Shown here piece after piece: positions 50,452-60,371 of a stretch of DNA of 64,000 bases. The stretch spans positions 1-64,000 of the forward strand of contig NZ_KI535297.1 of NCBI RefSeq assembly GCF_000482325.1. Reading direction: 5' to 3'. The notes beneath the pieces are model-generated. The model was not told the DNA's origin and made no database searches. It saw only the letters and a list, made by a program, of their open reading frames with translations. The position numbers and the translations under genes are program-made. The stretch comes from Bacillus sp. UNC438CL73TsuS30 (GTDB lineage: Bacteria; Bacillota; Bacilli; Bacillales; Cytobacillaceae). The first letter of the stretch is position 1, and each line of letters opens with the position of its first letter.

Positions 50452-50538
50452 TATGATTCCCCTAACACTTACAATGTCTTATTCACACACACTATATTAA
50501 CAGACAATCAATTTAAATCCAAAGGATGGAATCAATGT

Positions 50539-51330
50539 TTAATCCTGTTCCTTCAGTCTAACCCCCATATCCCATAATTCCTCAAAATAAAGCCTTTCAA
50601 ATTTTTTCTCAAGAATTCCATAAAAATAGGCGATTGGTTTTTTGACGATGGAATTTGTTTTTAGCTTTCTAACTAATTGCTTAAATGCTTGAATGGCTGT
50701 TTCGAGGACTTGATCTTTTTCCTTTTCCCGGTCACCTCGATAGGCTGCAATATTCACCATTTGCCAAAATTCCTCAATGGTTTTAGCATCAGAAAAGAAG
50801 TATTTTACTAATTCCACAAAAGGTTTCGGTACTCGGTCACTAACAAAAGTGTGATCGATTTCAACAGACGGTTCTTGATTACGTTTATTTATCTCTTGAT
50901 TATTTGTTTTATGAAGATTGCTAGTTTTAGGGTGGTCCATTTTTTCCTCTTTTGGTGGTTCACTTTGAGGAAAACGATTAAATACATAAAGGTTACTCGA
51001 TTGTGAGCCGTTTTTTCTTTCGGTTTCATATACAGTCATGATTCCTAAATTGATTGCTTTTTGGATCATCCGTTTAAAGGTTGACCGGGAAATGCCATTG
51101 TCATGATATTCTTCATGAATCGCTTTTAAGACGGTGCCAATTTTTGCATTGGAAACGCCAGGGATTTTTGCCGAAAAACAAACCAGCCGTTTTAGTCCAA
51201 CTAATTCACCTTTTGAAAAATCCTTCTTATGTATTGCGAGCCACATTTCTAGTTGGCTATTAAATTCCTTAAGTGAAGAGAATTGAGAATATTGTTCGAA
51301 TCCGTCAATTTTACCTGATTTTATTTGCAT
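50539..51330 (-). CDS. helix-turn-helix protein of unknown role (replication-initiator-like)
   Basis: A 263-aa protein. The N-terminal ~110 residues form a winged-helix-like domain (GELVGLKRLVCFSA; GTVLKAIHEEYHDNGISRSTFKRMIQKAI with an HTH, key ISRSTFKRM), then a Lys/Asn-rich linker (~125-165) and a helical C-terminus (FVELVKYFF; ETAIQAFKQLVRKL). The general plan resembles RepA/DnaD-type proteins found in Bacillus chromosomes and plasmids. Start ATG at 51330 behind GGGTGGTG. Function unknown. Confidence 0.65.
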   Translation of the reverse strand: MQIKSGKIDGFEQYSQFSSLKEFNSQLEMWLAIHKKDFSKGELVGLKRLVCFSAKIPGVSNAKIGTVLKAIHEEYHDNGISRSTFKRMIQKAINLGIMTVYETERKNGSQSSNLYVFNRFPQSEPPKEEKMDHPKTSNLHKTNNQEINKRNQEPSVEIDHTFVSDRVPKPFVELVKYFFSDAKTIEEFWQMVNIAAYRGDREKEKDQVLETAIQAFKQLVRKLKTNSIVKKPIAYFYGILEKKFERLYFEELWDMGVRLKEQD

Positions 51331-51401
51331 ATAATTGCACCACCCTTTCACCGTCTATATAAAGAAAAACTGACGAAAAGGACATGGGGGTAGAGGGGAA
51401 G

Positions 51402-51573
51402 TTGTGACAGATTTTTGAAATCGATATAAGGTATAAAAGTAATAATAGAAAGAGTTTCGAATATAAATAATGTTGGCTTGGTTTATAGCTTAATCAAACA
51501 ATTAAACCACTAATTTTTGCTGAAAAAATCTAAAAAAGAAACCTGACCTCACTACAGTCTGGTTTCTTTTTTA
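51402..51573 (+). ncRNA. candidate small RNA
   Basis: Promoter-like TTGTGA (51402-51407), 17-nt spacer, TATAAG (51425-51430). A strong terminator lies ~140 nt later: AAAAAGAAACC..GAC / GTC..GGTTTCTTTTTT (51534-51573). No gene lies between on the plus strand, and the minus-strand gene begins at 51330. The 379-bp gap otherwise shows nothing else. Confidence 0.42.
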
Positions 51574-51709
51574 ATGTAGATACAGCGTTATGCTTCTCGT
51601 GAAAAAGCGTTAGTTTTCTGAACTTCAGAACATTAGAACTTTAACAGGTGAAGTAGATACCAATATATAAACAGGTAATATATGGTATAATTAAAGAAAA
51701 AAGGTCAGG

Positions 51710-52768
51710 GTGAACGCTTTGTTGTTAAAAAGAACTTTTAACCGAAATTTTTTGCTGATCTTGTTGCTGTTTGTGTTAGCTGCAAATTATTCTTTGTACC
51801 ATACTGCAATTGGTAATCTAGCATTACCTAAAAATACAAATATTATAGTTGTGGCTTCCATGATTGATTTGGCATTCATTGCCCCTGTTTTACTTTTGGT
51901 ATGGAAACGAAAATTCAATTGGAGAAACATGGTTTTGGGAGTCGCTGGTGGGCTTGTGATTGTGCGCATCTTGATTCCAATCAAGTATTTGGCACCATTT
52001 GAAGCTGTGACATGGGTAGGGTTTGCTGTGGAAGGCGGCCTATTGCTGCTGGAAATCCTTGTTCTGGGTTCGTTGTTTATCTATTTGCCGAAAATAGCCC
52101 GGTCAGTAAAGGAAAGTACTCTTCCGGTAATATTTTCCTTTTCAAATGCGGTAGAACAACAGTTCAAATCTTATCCAATTATCAGAGTGATTTGTTCAGA
52201 AATGCTCATGTTTTACTATGCTTTTGCTTCCTGGAGAAAGAAAACAACGGTCGGCCCAAACGTATTTACTCTGCATCAAAAATCCAGTTTAATAGCGTTT
52301 CAAATCATGCTAATTCACGCAACTGTTATTGAAATGGCTGGGCTCCATTGGATGTTTCATGATAGGTCTATGGTGTTATCAATCATTATGCTGGTCCTTA
52401 ACGTATATACCCTTATTTTCTTTTTAGGCGATATTCAAGTTGTACGCCATAATCCGTTGCTCGTAACAAAAGAGAGCATTTATATTTCACTCGGCTTAAT
52501 GAAGAAGATAGAAATAAAGTGGTCTGACATTGAGGAAGTATTCGATGATCCGGAACAGTTAAATAAAAAACGCAACAAAGATACAATTGAATTCATAGCT
52601 CGTGATTTTGAACCTGTCCAACCAGATGTTATTTTAAAATTAAAGCAGCCCGTCGAAGCTACTTTGATTATGGGTATAAAAAAAGAATATTCAAAGGTAG
52701 CGATACGGGTAGATGATCCAAAAAGATTTAAAGAGGTATTAAAAGATAATTTGAAAAGTTCGTGTTAA
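51710..52768 (+). CDS. uncharacterised polytopic membrane protein
   Basis: A 352-aa protein with about seven to eight hydrophobic segments (~12-30, 45-62, 72-92, 100-122, 155-175, 195-215, 222-242). A cytoplasmic C-terminal domain (~250-352) has a PH-like beta pattern: LLVTKESIYISLGLMKKIEIKWSDIEEVF, then VAIRVDDPKRFKEVL. I do not recognise a named family. Start GTG at 51710 behind AAGGTCAGG. Followed by a good terminator. Confidence 0.7.
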   Translation: MNALLLKRTFNRNFLLILLLFVLAANYSLYHTAIGNLALPKNTNIIVVASMIDLAFIAPVLLLVWKRKFNWRNMVLGVAGGLVIVRILIPIKYLAPFEAVTWVGFAVEGGLLLLEILVLGSLFIYLPKIARSVKESTLPVIFSFSNAVEQQFKSYPIIRVICSEMLMFYYAFASWRKKTTVGPNVFTLHQKSSLIAFQIMLIHATVIEMAGLHWMFHDRSMVLSIIMLVLNVYTLIFFLGDIQVVRHNPLLVTKESIYISLGLMKKIEIKWSDIEEVFDDPEQLNKKRNKDTIEFIARDFEPVQPDVILKLKQPVEATLIMGIKKEYSKVAIRVDDPKRFKEVLKDNLKSSC

Positions 52769-52772
52769 TTTT

Positions 52773-52812
52773 AAAAACTGCCAAGGAGACGACCCTATTT
52801 GGCAGTTTTTAA
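52773..52812 (+). terminator. terminator after the membrane protein
   Basis: AAAAACTGCCAA / TTTGGCAGTTTTT hairpin. Confidence 0.85.
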
Positions 52813-52909
52813 TTTTATGGGGATATTCGCTTTAGCGTGATTGGGGCAGGACCCGGAATCTAAGATTTTTAACAGCGAAGTGGGCAAAAAAAGCCACGAA
52901 ATCCCTATG

Positions 52910-54310
52910 TCATTTTTTTGATATTCCCCAGCATTTCATTAATTGGTGAATGCCTTTTTCTATTTGATCGATTGGTATACTGCCAAAGCCAAATAGAAAG
53001 GTTGGATATTGGTATTCAATTGGCTTTAATAAATAATCGCTTACTGGATAGATGACAATATTGTTTTTTTCTGCAATCTTTTTTAATTGATCCTCACTTT
53101 TTGACAGGGGGACAGAAATTAAAATGTGCATTCCTGCTTGGTCTCCAGTGATGATAACATTTGGATAATACGTTTTAAATATTTGAGTTAATTTTTCATG
53201 TTTTTTACGATAAATTTTCCGCATACGGTTTAAGTGTTTTGAAAAATAACCATCTCTCATAAAGTTCGCTAATATATGTTGTTCAAATCTCGGTACAGTT
53301 GCTGAGTAAAAACTAAATGTCTCTTTATATTTTTGTAATAATGTTGACGGTAATACAATATAAGCAACACGTAATGAAGGCATTAATGATTTGGTAAAAG
53401 TGCTCATATATATGACTTTATTGTTTTGGTCTAAGCCTTGTAGTGCAGGAATGGGTTTTCCGATATATCGAAACTCACTATCGTAATCGTCTTCAATGAT
53501 GTAGCGATTTTCATCTTTTGCTGCCCAGTTTAATAACTGCGTTCTCCTAGTTGCTGATAGTACCGCGCCCGTTGGGAATTGGTGGGAAGGTGTAATATAA
53601 ACAACGTTTGCATTTGTTTTTTCAAGTTCATCCACCATTAAACCTTCTTCATCTACCGAAATCGGGATGGCTCTATTTTCTAATTGTATTTTGGGGATAG
53701 CAGAATAGCCAGGGTTCTCAAGGGCAAATTTTGAATCATTTTCAAGTAATCTTAGAATCATTGGAAGTAGATGTTCCGTTCCCGAACCAATGACAATCTG
53801 TTCTGGTTTACATACAATCCCCCTCGATTGATAAAGATATTTTGAAATTTCAGCTCTTAATGCTAATTCTCCTTGAGGGTCTCCAATTTGTAAAAACTCT
53901 TTTGAACTACTATCATATAAATTTTTTGCATATTTTCGCCAAAGTGAAAATGGGAATGAGTCGGTATCAATTTTTCCCGGATGGAAGTCAAATTGATAGT
54001 TTTTCTTCTCGACCTTCTCTATAGGCATGTTTAAATGCTCTTTTTCAATATAGGGTAATTCATCGATCTCTTCTACAAAGAAACCAATCCGAGGTTTAGA
54101 TACCACATAGCCTTCTGCAATAAGTTGGAAATAGGCAATTTCAATCGTCGTTTGACTGATATTTAAAAATTCAGCTAATTTTTTTTTGGATGGTAATTTG
54201 GTTCCAACTTCAATTTGTTTATGGATAATGGCATCCTTGATGCCGATATAAAGCTGTTCATATAAGGGCTTTTCTGTACTTTTATCCAATTTAAACATAA
54301 GCATATCCAT
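52910..54310 (-). CDS. pdxR: PdxR, MocR-type regulator of vitamin B6 synthesis
   Basis: A 466-aa MocR regulator: GntR winged helix (~1-80, LPSKKKLAEFLNISQTTIEIAY) joined to an aminotransferase-like domain (~110-460). The PLP lysine is in YMSTFTKSLMPSLRVAY, with SDPQGE-type and EDDYDSEFRY motifs. It is divergent from pdxST, the arrangement of PdxR in Firmicutes, where it activates pdxST when PLP is low. Start ATG at 54310 with GGGGGA; a TTG two codons upstream is less well placed. Confidence 0.85.
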   Translation of the reverse strand: MDMLMFKLDKSTEKPLYEQLYIGIKDAIIHKQIEVGTKLPSKKKLAEFLNISQTTIEIAYFQLIAEGYVVSKPRIGFFVEEIDELPYIEKEHLNMPIEKVEKKNYQFDFHPGKIDTDSFPFSLWRKYAKNLYDSSSKEFLQIGDPQGELALRAEISKYLYQSRGIVCKPEQIVIGSGTEHLLPMILRLLENDSKFALENPGYSAIPKIQLENRAIPISVDEEGLMVDELEKTNANVVYITPSHQFPTGAVLSATRRTQLLNWAAKDENRYIIEDDYDSEFRYIGKPIPALQGLDQNNKVIYMSTFTKSLMPSLRVAYIVLPSTLLQKYKETFSFYSATVPRFEQHILANFMRDGYFSKHLNRMRKIYRKKHEKLTQIFKTYYPNVIITGDQAGMHILISVPLSKSEDQLKKIAEKNNIVIYPVSDYLLKPIEYQYPTFLFGFGSIPIDQIEKGIHQLMKCWGISKK

Positions 54311-54414
54311 CTGCAATTCCCCCAGCTGACCACATTGTTTTTTTGAAAATTGAACCTTTTCATAAAGTCAATTTCTATTATACTAGGAATCATCAAAGGT
54401 ATGGAGGTTTTTTT

Positions 54415-55299
54415 ATGAAACAAGTTGGAACTGAGAGAGTAAAACGTGGAATGGCAGAAATGCAAAAAGGCGGCGTAATTATGGACGTCATTAATGCCGA
54501 GCAAGCAAAAATTGCAGAGGCTGCAGGTGCAGTTGCTGTTATGGCCTTAGAGCGGGTACCATCCGATATTCGAAAAGCTGGGGGCGTAGCCCGTATGGCG
54601 GATCCTCGTATAGTAGAGGAAGTATTGAACGCTGTAACCATTCCAGTAATGGCAAAAGCACGTATTGGTCATATTGTAGAAGCACGTGTATTAGAATCAA
54701 TGGGCGTTGATTACATCGATGAAAGTGAAGTATTAACACCTGCTGATGAAGAATACCATTTATTAAAAAGCGACTACACCGTACCATTTGTATGTGGGTG
54801 TCGTGATTTAGGGGAAGCTGCTCGTCGTATTGGAGAAGGAGCTTCCATGTTACGTACGAAAGGTGAACCGGGAACAGGAAATATTGTAGAAGCTGTTCGT
54901 CATATTCGAAAAGTGAATGCGCAAGTAAGACGCGTTGTAGGAATGAGTACAGATGAATTAATGACAGAAGCAAAAAATTTAGGAGCACCATTTGAATTAT
55001 TACTCGAAATCAAAAAATTAGGGCGATTACCAGTTGTAAATTTTGCTGCTGGTGGGGTAGCGACACCTGCCGATGCAGCTTTAATGATGGAACTTGGAGC
55101 AGATGGTGTATTTGTAGGATCAGGTATTTTCAAATCGGATAACCCAGAAAAATTCGCACGTGCCATTGTTGAAGCAACAACGCACTATCAAGACTATAAA
55201 CTCATTGCTGAAATTTCAAAAGAGTTAGGGACACCGATGAAAGGTATCGATATTTCAACGCTAGCTGCAAGCGAACGTATGCAGGAACGTGGTTGGTAA
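54415..55299 (+). CDS. pdxS: pyridoxal 5'-phosphate synthase lyase subunit
   Basis: A 294-aa PdxS (SNZ/Pdx1) subunit, (beta/alpha)8 barrel, which builds PLP from ribose 5-phosphate, glyceraldehyde 3-phosphate and ammonia from PdxT. Catalytic lysines are Lys81 (VMAKARIGH) and Lys149 (MLRTKGEPGTG), with Asp24 in GVIMDV. Start ATG behind ATGGAGG; a longer in-frame start overlaps the promoter region and is not used. Stop and the pdxT start are 1 nt apart. The 104-nt gap to pdxR should hold the PdxR operator and promoters, but I cannot mark it exactly. Confidence 0.96.
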   Translation: MKQVGTERVKRGMAEMQKGGVIMDVINAEQAKIAEAAGAVAVMALERVPSDIRKAGGVARMADPRIVEEVLNAVTIPVMAKARIGHIVEARVLESMGVDYIDESEVLTPADEEYHLLKSDYTVPFVCGCRDLGEAARRIGEGASMLRTKGEPGTGNIVEAVRHIRKVNAQVRRVVGMSTDELMTEAKNLGAPFELLLEIKKLGRLPVVNFAAGGVATPADAALMMELGADGVFVGSGIFKSDNPEKFARAIVEATTHYQDYKLIAEISKELGTPMKGIDISTLAASERMQERGW

Positions 55300-55300
55300 C

Positions 55301-55891
55301 ATGCTGAAAATTGGGATACTTGCATTACAAGGTGCAGTCAGAGAGCATATTAGACAAATCGAAGAACTTGGTTGTGAGGCCATTTCTGTTAAATCTGTTG
55401 AGGATCTAAAAGAAATAAATGGTCTGGTATTACCTGGCGGGGAAAGTACAACAATGCGTAAGCTGCTGGACCGTTACGGTTTACTAGAACCCATTCGTGC
55501 TTTAGCTGACAAAGGAATTCCGATGTTTGGAACATGTGCGGGTCTGATTTTATTAGCAAAAGAAATCGTCGGATATGATACGCCTCATCTTGGGTTAATG
55601 GAAGTAGTGGTTGAACGGAATTCATTCGGACGCCAAGTAGATAGTTTTGAAGTAGAGCTATCCATTCATGGAATAGGGGAAGATATTCCTGCTGTTTTTA
55701 TCCGAGCACCACATATTGTAGATGCCGGTGAAAATGTTGAAATTCTAGCAAAACATGAAGAGCGCATTGTGTTAGCTCGAGAAGGTCAATTTTTGGGTTG
55801 TTCCTTTCATCCAGAGTTAACAGAAGATAATAGAATTATGAAGTATTTTATTCAAATGGTGCGAGAGAACACAATTGTTTTATCTCATTAG
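55301..55891 (+). CDS. pdxT: pyridoxal 5'-phosphate synthase glutaminase subunit
   Basis: A 196-aa class I glutamine amidotransferase supplying ammonia to PdxS. The triad is Cys79 (MFGTCAGLIL), His170 and Glu172 (CSFHPELTED), identical in position to B. subtilis PdxT. GLVLPGGEST is the oxyanion region. Start ATG at 55301, one nucleotide after the pdxS stop. Followed by a terminator at 55981. Confidence 0.95.
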   Translation: MLKIGILALQGAVREHIRQIEELGCEAISVKSVEDLKEINGLVLPGGESTTMRKLLDRYGLLEPIRALADKGIPMFGTCAGLILLAKEIVGYDTPHLGLMEVVVERNSFGRQVDSFEVELSIHGIGEDIPAVFIRAPHIVDAGENVEILAKHEERIVLAREGQFLGCSFHPELTEDNRIMKYFIQMVRENTIVLSH

Positions 55892-55980
55892 GAATGTCTT
55901 CAAATTGTATAACAGTGTTTCCATATATTTGTACCAAGAGATTTAAAAAGCTAACATAGTGAACCAAATATAAAACGGTA

Positions 55981-56022
55981 AAACACTCACAAATTTATTT
56001 ATAAATTTTTGTGGGTGTTTTT
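55981..56022 (+). terminator. pdxST terminator
   Basis: AAACACTCACAAA / TTTGTGGGTGTTT hairpin with T-run, ~90 nt after the stop. Confidence 0.8.
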
Positions 56023-56464
56023 TATAGAAATCCCACTGCTTTGAAAAGCACCACAGAAAACCACCGTAATAAATAAAACAAGTAGAGGAGAAACTAGAGT
56101 AATTACTCTTCTGTAAAATGTTTCAAAAGCAGTTTTTGCATGGAATCGGTCATTACTTTTGTGCACTCACCCCATGATATCCTTTTCATTCCTTTGAGTT
56201 CTCTTCTGCTTAGTAATTTTGAATCTTCCGTTCCGATTTTTTTCCAAGTTTTTGCCGATCTGACAGCCATAGGGGGGTCAAGGATGTAAGTAACTGTTGG
56301 CTGATGGTTGCATCTTTTACAAATTCATTTGTGCAATTATATCCAATTGGAACTGAACCAAAATGGTTTAAATTCCTATATAAAAGACAAAAATGATGGT
56401 ACATACACAGTCCAAAATGATCTATTCTTGGTTCGCAGATTAACAACTAGTGAGTGATTAATCA
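56023..56464. other. intergenic region before the ger operon
   Basis: No gene with a start signal. It holds a 68-codon open minus-strand frame with a CxxC (see 56103-56339) and the upstream region of the ger operon. A forespore sigma-G promoter is expected but was not convincingly found. Confidence 0.4.
56103..56339 (-). pseudogene. possible gene remnant with CxxC motif
   Basis: A minus-strand frame open from ~56339 to TAA at 56103. It reads CKRCNHQPTVTYILDPPMAV, then RSAKTWKKIGTEDSKLLSRR and a helical tail. It has no good start codon or ribosome-binding site, and no family was recognised. It may be a truncated relic or chance. Confidence 0.2.
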
Positions 56465-58021
56465 ATGGGAAAACTAAAAATAAACAGACTTGCAGACAAA
56501 AAGGCTTATGGACGAGATACTGTTTCTCAAGAATCTGCTACAAGTTTTACCGACGACTTACCTATAAACTTAGAATTAGTAAAACAAGAAATCGGTCAAA
56601 ACTGGGATGTCCATTATCGGGAGTTTAACATGGGGCGTACTGGGATAGGGGCATGCCTCATTTTTGTCATTGGATTATCTGATATAGAACTCATAAATAA
56701 ACAAATTATTTCATCCTTAATGGTTGAATTTTCTTCAGAATTAAAACATGAATTATCCGCAGTAAAAGGAAATCAATTAAATGAATTTTTAAAAAACCAA
56801 GTGATCCCGATTAGTGAAATTGAAGAGATAGGTTCGATAAAAGTGGCAGCTGCTAAAATCCTAACAGGCTCTGCAGCACTTTTAATCGATGGGTCTTCAG
56901 AGGTGCTCGTCTTAGGTACCACAAAATTAAAAACAAGAGCGATAGAAGAACCTGTATCTGAGTCTTTAGTCCGAGGGCCTCGCGTTGGATTTACGGAGTC
57001 TTTGAGGGATAATACCTCAATTTTGCGAGGAAACGGTGAAATTGAAAATCTAACCTTTGTAAATTTTCGAGTTGGTAGGACTTTAAAAAAAGATTTGGTG
57101 GTTGCTTACATTAAAGGAATTGTCGACCCGGATTTAGTTCAAGAGGTAGAAACGCGCATAAAGAAAATTGATCTTGATCATATCCCGGAATCCGGTTATG
57201 TCGAGCAGTTGATTGAAGATAATTACCGAAGCCCCTTTCCACAGGTGCAGAGTACAGAGCGTCCTGATCGAGTAATGGCTGCTTTAATGGAAGGCCGGGT
57301 ATCCATTTTACTGGATGGAACGCCTTTTGCATTAATTGTTCCGGTTACCTTTAGCATGATGTTACAATCACCGGAAGACTATTATGAAAGATGGATTCCC
57401 GGTACGCTGCTCCGATTACTTCGGTATCTGGCATCGATTCTGGCTCTTTTCACACCAGCGCTGTATATTGCTTTTATCTCGTTTCACCCAGGGATGATTC
57501 CGACTAAGTTAGCGATTTCCATTATAGGTTCGAGGACAGGGGTTCCATTCCCGGCATTGATTGAAGCCTTATTCATGGAAATTTCCATAGAAATTTTGAG
57601 GGAAGCCGGGCTCCGTCTGCCAAAACCTATTGGTCCGGCAATGGGCATTGTCGGTGGATTAATTATTGGTGAAGCCGCTGTACAGGCAGGGATTGTGAGC
57701 AATATTTTAGTCATTATCGTATCTTTAACGGCTATTTCATCGTTTGCCATTCCGCAATATAGCGGAGGGATACCGCTACGTATCCTTCGCTTCGTAGCCA
57801 TGCTTTTTTCTGCAGTTTTAGGTTTGTACGGGGTGATTTTATTTTTCATCTTCTTAACCGCCCATTTAGTGAAATTAAAAAGTTTTGGCACTCCATATGT
57901 GAGTCCGGCGGCTCCTTATCGTTTAAGTGATTGGAAGGACTTTATGTTTCGCATGCCTCTTATGATGATGAAGGAACGTCCAAAAGTGAATCATCCGAAA
58001 GATAAGATACGGAAGGGATAA
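56465..58021 (+). CDS. spore germination receptor subunit A (GerAA family)
   Basis: A 518-aa GerA-family protein with a large cytoplasmic N-terminal domain (~1-280) and about five to six membrane helices (~285-480). Family motifs: LLIDGSSEVLVLGT, EPVSESLVRGPRVGFTESLRDN, FRVGRTLKKDLVVAYIKGI, PFALIVPVTFSMMLQSPEDYY and EAAVQAGIVSNILVIIV. Forms a nutrient-sensing receptor with the next two gene products in the spore inner membrane. The ribosome-binding site is weak (GTGAG). The nutrient is unknown. Confidence 0.93.
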   Translation: MGKLKINRLADKKAYGRDTVSQESATSFTDDLPINLELVKQEIGQNWDVHYREFNMGRTGIGACLIFVIGLSDIELINKQIISSLMVEFSSELKHELSAVKGNQLNEFLKNQVIPISEIEEIGSIKVAAAKILTGSAALLIDGSSEVLVLGTTKLKTRAIEEPVSESLVRGPRVGFTESLRDNTSILRGNGEIENLTFVNFRVGRTLKKDLVVAYIKGIVDPDLVQEVETRIKKIDLDHIPESGYVEQLIEDNYRSPFPQVQSTERPDRVMAALMEGRVSILLDGTPFALIVPVTFSMMLQSPEDYYERWIPGTLLRLLRYLASILALFTPALYIAFISFHPGMIPTKLAISIIGSRTGVPFPALIEALFMEISIEILREAGLRLPKPIGPAMGIVGGLIIGEAAVQAGIVSNILVIIVSLTAISSFAIPQYSGGIPLRILRFVAMLFSAVLGLYGVILFFIFLTAHLVKLKSFGTPYVSPAAPYRLSDWKDFMFRMPLMMMKERPKVNHPKDKIRKG

Positions 58022-58046
58022 TGTATCGTGAAAGGAAGAGTAAGGT

Positions 58047-59138
58047 ATGATTCTAAATCCTAAAGATCAAATCACGACTTCCCAGGCAGCTGTTATCATC
58101 ATCAACGCGATTCTTGGCACAGGAATCCTCACCTTGCCCAGGGCGTCCGTAGATAAGGTGGGTACTCCTGATGTATGGATCACCGTTTTGTTAGGTGGGC
58201 TGCTAGCAATCCTTGCAGGAATTATTATTGCGAAGTTAGGCCAGCGATTTCCGCAAAAAACTTTTTATCTCTATAGTCAGGATATTGTAGGCAAGTGGGT
58301 CGGCGGATTTCTTGGTTTACTTGTTATTGGTTATTTTCTCGCCACATCCGGTTTTCAAATCCGTTCCTTGACGGAAGTAACAAAGTTCTTATTGCTGGAA
58401 GGAACCCCCAGTTGGGCGATTATCCTGCCATTCATGTTGGTGGGGCTTTATTTAATGATGGGCGGAATTAATCCAATTGCACGACATTTTGATATTATTT
58501 TACCGATAACGGTCGTCCTTTTTTTGCTCGCCATTTTTTTGAGTTTCAAAATATTTGAGATCGATAATTTACGTCCCGTATTGGGGGCGGGAATTATACC
58601 AGTGCTAAAAGGGGTAAAAACAACGGCGCTTGCATTTACTGGACCTGAGGTTATGCTGTTCCTTGTGGCTTTTATGAGTGAGCCAAATAAAGCAGTAAAA
58701 GCCGTGATAGTGGGTATTACGATTCCTTTAATATTTTATATCATTACCGTCGTCCTTGTAATTGGTGCATTATCAGCGGATGAGGTGGTCACAAGAACAT
58801 GGCCGACACTTGATCTGCTGCGAAGTTTTGAAATCTCGGGTTTGATTTTTGAACGATTTGAATCATTGCTGCTGGCGATTTGGATTATGCAAATGTTTAC
58901 CATTTATACAATTGCACACTATGCTGCTGCACTGGGACTGGCGCAAATTTTTAAAAAGAATATTCATCCATTTATGATTGGATTGGTACCGGTTATTTAT
59001 TTAATTTCCATGATTCCTAAAAATTTAAATGATGTTTTTAAGCTTGGTGATGTAATTGGGAATGCTGCATTGTATTTATTTGGTGTAATGCCACTTTTCC
59101 TTCTCATCATCGCAAAATGGGTGAGAAGGGCAACATGA
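58047..59138 (+). CDS. spore germination receptor subunit B (GerAB family)
   Basis: A 363-aa GerAB-type amino-acid-permease-like protein (endospore germination permease) with ten or so membrane helices. GTGILTLPRA near the N-terminus and GGINPIARHFD are typical. It probably binds the germinant. Start ATG 25 nt after the GerA stop, behind GGAAGAGTAAGG. Its stop overlaps the start of the GerC gene by ATGA. Confidence 0.92.
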   Translation: MILNPKDQITTSQAAVIIINAILGTGILTLPRASVDKVGTPDVWITVLLGGLLAILAGIIIAKLGQRFPQKTFYLYSQDIVGKWVGGFLGLLVIGYFLATSGFQIRSLTEVTKFLLLEGTPSWAIILPFMLVGLYLMMGGINPIARHFDIILPITVVLFLLAIFLSFKIFEIDNLRPVLGAGIIPVLKGVKTTALAFTGPEVMLFLVAFMSEPNKAVKAVIVGITIPLIFYIITVVLVIGALSADEVVTRTWPTLDLLRSFEISGLIFERFESLLLAIWIMQMFTIYTIAHYAAALGLAQIFKKNIHPFMIGLVPVIYLISMIPKNLNDVFKLGDVIGNAALYLFGVMPLFLLIIAKWVRRAT

Positions 59139-60346
59139 AGTTTAAACACTTGTTAGTTCGTATTCTTTTTGGTTCACTGTCTGTTATTTTTCTGTTTTCC
59201 CTCACTGGCTGTTGGAGCAGCCATGAAATCGAGGAGTTAAGTCTTGGGGTAGGAATGGCCCTAGATACAAATAAGGATTCAAACTCCGAAAAAATGATGA
59301 ATGAGAAAGACGCAGAGGATTCAAAGGAAAATGCAATTACTATCACTTACCAACTTATTACGCCAGAAATCGCCAGCTCATCGAGTAAAGGGGAAGAATC
59401 ACAAAAAAATTCCTACTTGAATATTTCTGAAAAGGGAAATTCTCTTATCCAAGAGGTGCGGGAATTATCATTACGGTCGGACCTTCCCTTAAATGCCTCA
59501 CATATGAAAGTCGTGGTTATTGGGGAAGAACTGGCGAGATCGTTCAGTTTGCAAGAGTTATTTGATCTGTATCTTCGGGATAATGAGTTCCGCCCAAGCT
59601 GTCTGGTGGTTGTCAGTAATGGGAGAGCAAGCGATTCCTTAATATCCAAGAAGGAAGGAGAAGTTCCTGCGTTCCGTTTGTTTGGAATCGTCGATAATGC
59701 TTATCGAACAACCAGGATTTTACCTCCAGTCTCGATTATTAAATTGGATAGCAAGCTCCAATCGGGTTCCAGTTTTCTACTACAAAACGTGGTTTCAGCA
59801 AATGGACAAGTGGAATTTGCCGGAGCTGCAGTGATAGATGGAAAGACAAAAAAATTGCGTGGTTTTTTAAATAAGAAGGAATTAGAAGGAATTACCTGGT
59901 TGGCGGGAAAAGAAAAAGGCGGTGTGGTCAAAAGTTTTGATCAACAGTCAAAAAGGCTGATTATGTATGAGATTGAAACCATAAAAAGTAAAATCACACC
60001 ACATATAAGGGGAAAAACCATCTCATTTGATGTCAATATTGAATCAAAAGGGATATTAATGGAGCATCGGGTAACATCCAGTACACCGTTTGAAAATTCT
60101 TTTCTTAAAAGGGCAGAAGCGTCAATCGAAAGTGCCGTAAAACAATTGGTCGAAGATTCAGTAAAAAAAATGCAAAAGAAATATCAAGTAGACGTGGCTG
60201 GTTTTGGCAACCGTATAAAAATTGAAAATCCGAAACTATGGGAAAAAGTTAAAAAGGATTGGGATCAAACCTTCAGTAAGGTTCCCATTCATTACAACGT
60301 GAAAATAACGATCAAGGGTTACGGGGCATCCGGTCATTATAAATAA
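59135..60346 (+). CDS. spore germination receptor lipoprotein C (GerAC family)
   Basis: A 403-aa Ger(x)C lipoprotein: signal peptide with lipobox FSLTGCWSS (lipidated Cys ~25), then the GerC N-terminal domain (EIEELSLGVGMALD) and C-terminal domain (KTKKLRGFLNKKELEGITWL). The start at 59135 overlaps the GerB stop by 4 nt; a further ATG at 59117 is less likely. It is the third subunit of the receptor encoded by this operon. Confidence 0.92.
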   Translation: MKFKHLLVRILFGSLSVIFLFSLTGCWSSHEIEELSLGVGMALDTNKDSNSEKMMNEKDAEDSKENAITITYQLITPEIASSSSKGEESQKNSYLNISEKGNSLIQEVRELSLRSDLPLNASHMKVVVIGEELARSFSLQELFDLYLRDNEFRPSCLVVVSNGRASDSLISKKEGEVPAFRLFGIVDNAYRTTRILPPVSIIKLDSKLQSGSSFLLQNVVSANGQVEFAGAAVIDGKTKKLRGFLNKKELEGITWLAGKEKGGVVKSFDQQSKRLIMYEIETIKSKITPHIRGKTISFDVNIESKGILMEHRVTSSTPFENSFLKRAEASIESAVKQLVEDSVKKMQKKYQVDVAGFGNRIKIENPKLWEKVKKDWDQTFSKVPIHYNVKITIKGYGASGHYK

Positions 60347-60371
60347 GATTACTAATAGATAGATCTCAAAG

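Noticed and set aside
56379..56408. Sigma-G promoter for the ger operon (TATAAA-17-CATACAC)
   Set aside because: The -10 is fair (5/7) but the -35 fits the TGAATA consensus poorly; I could not support it.
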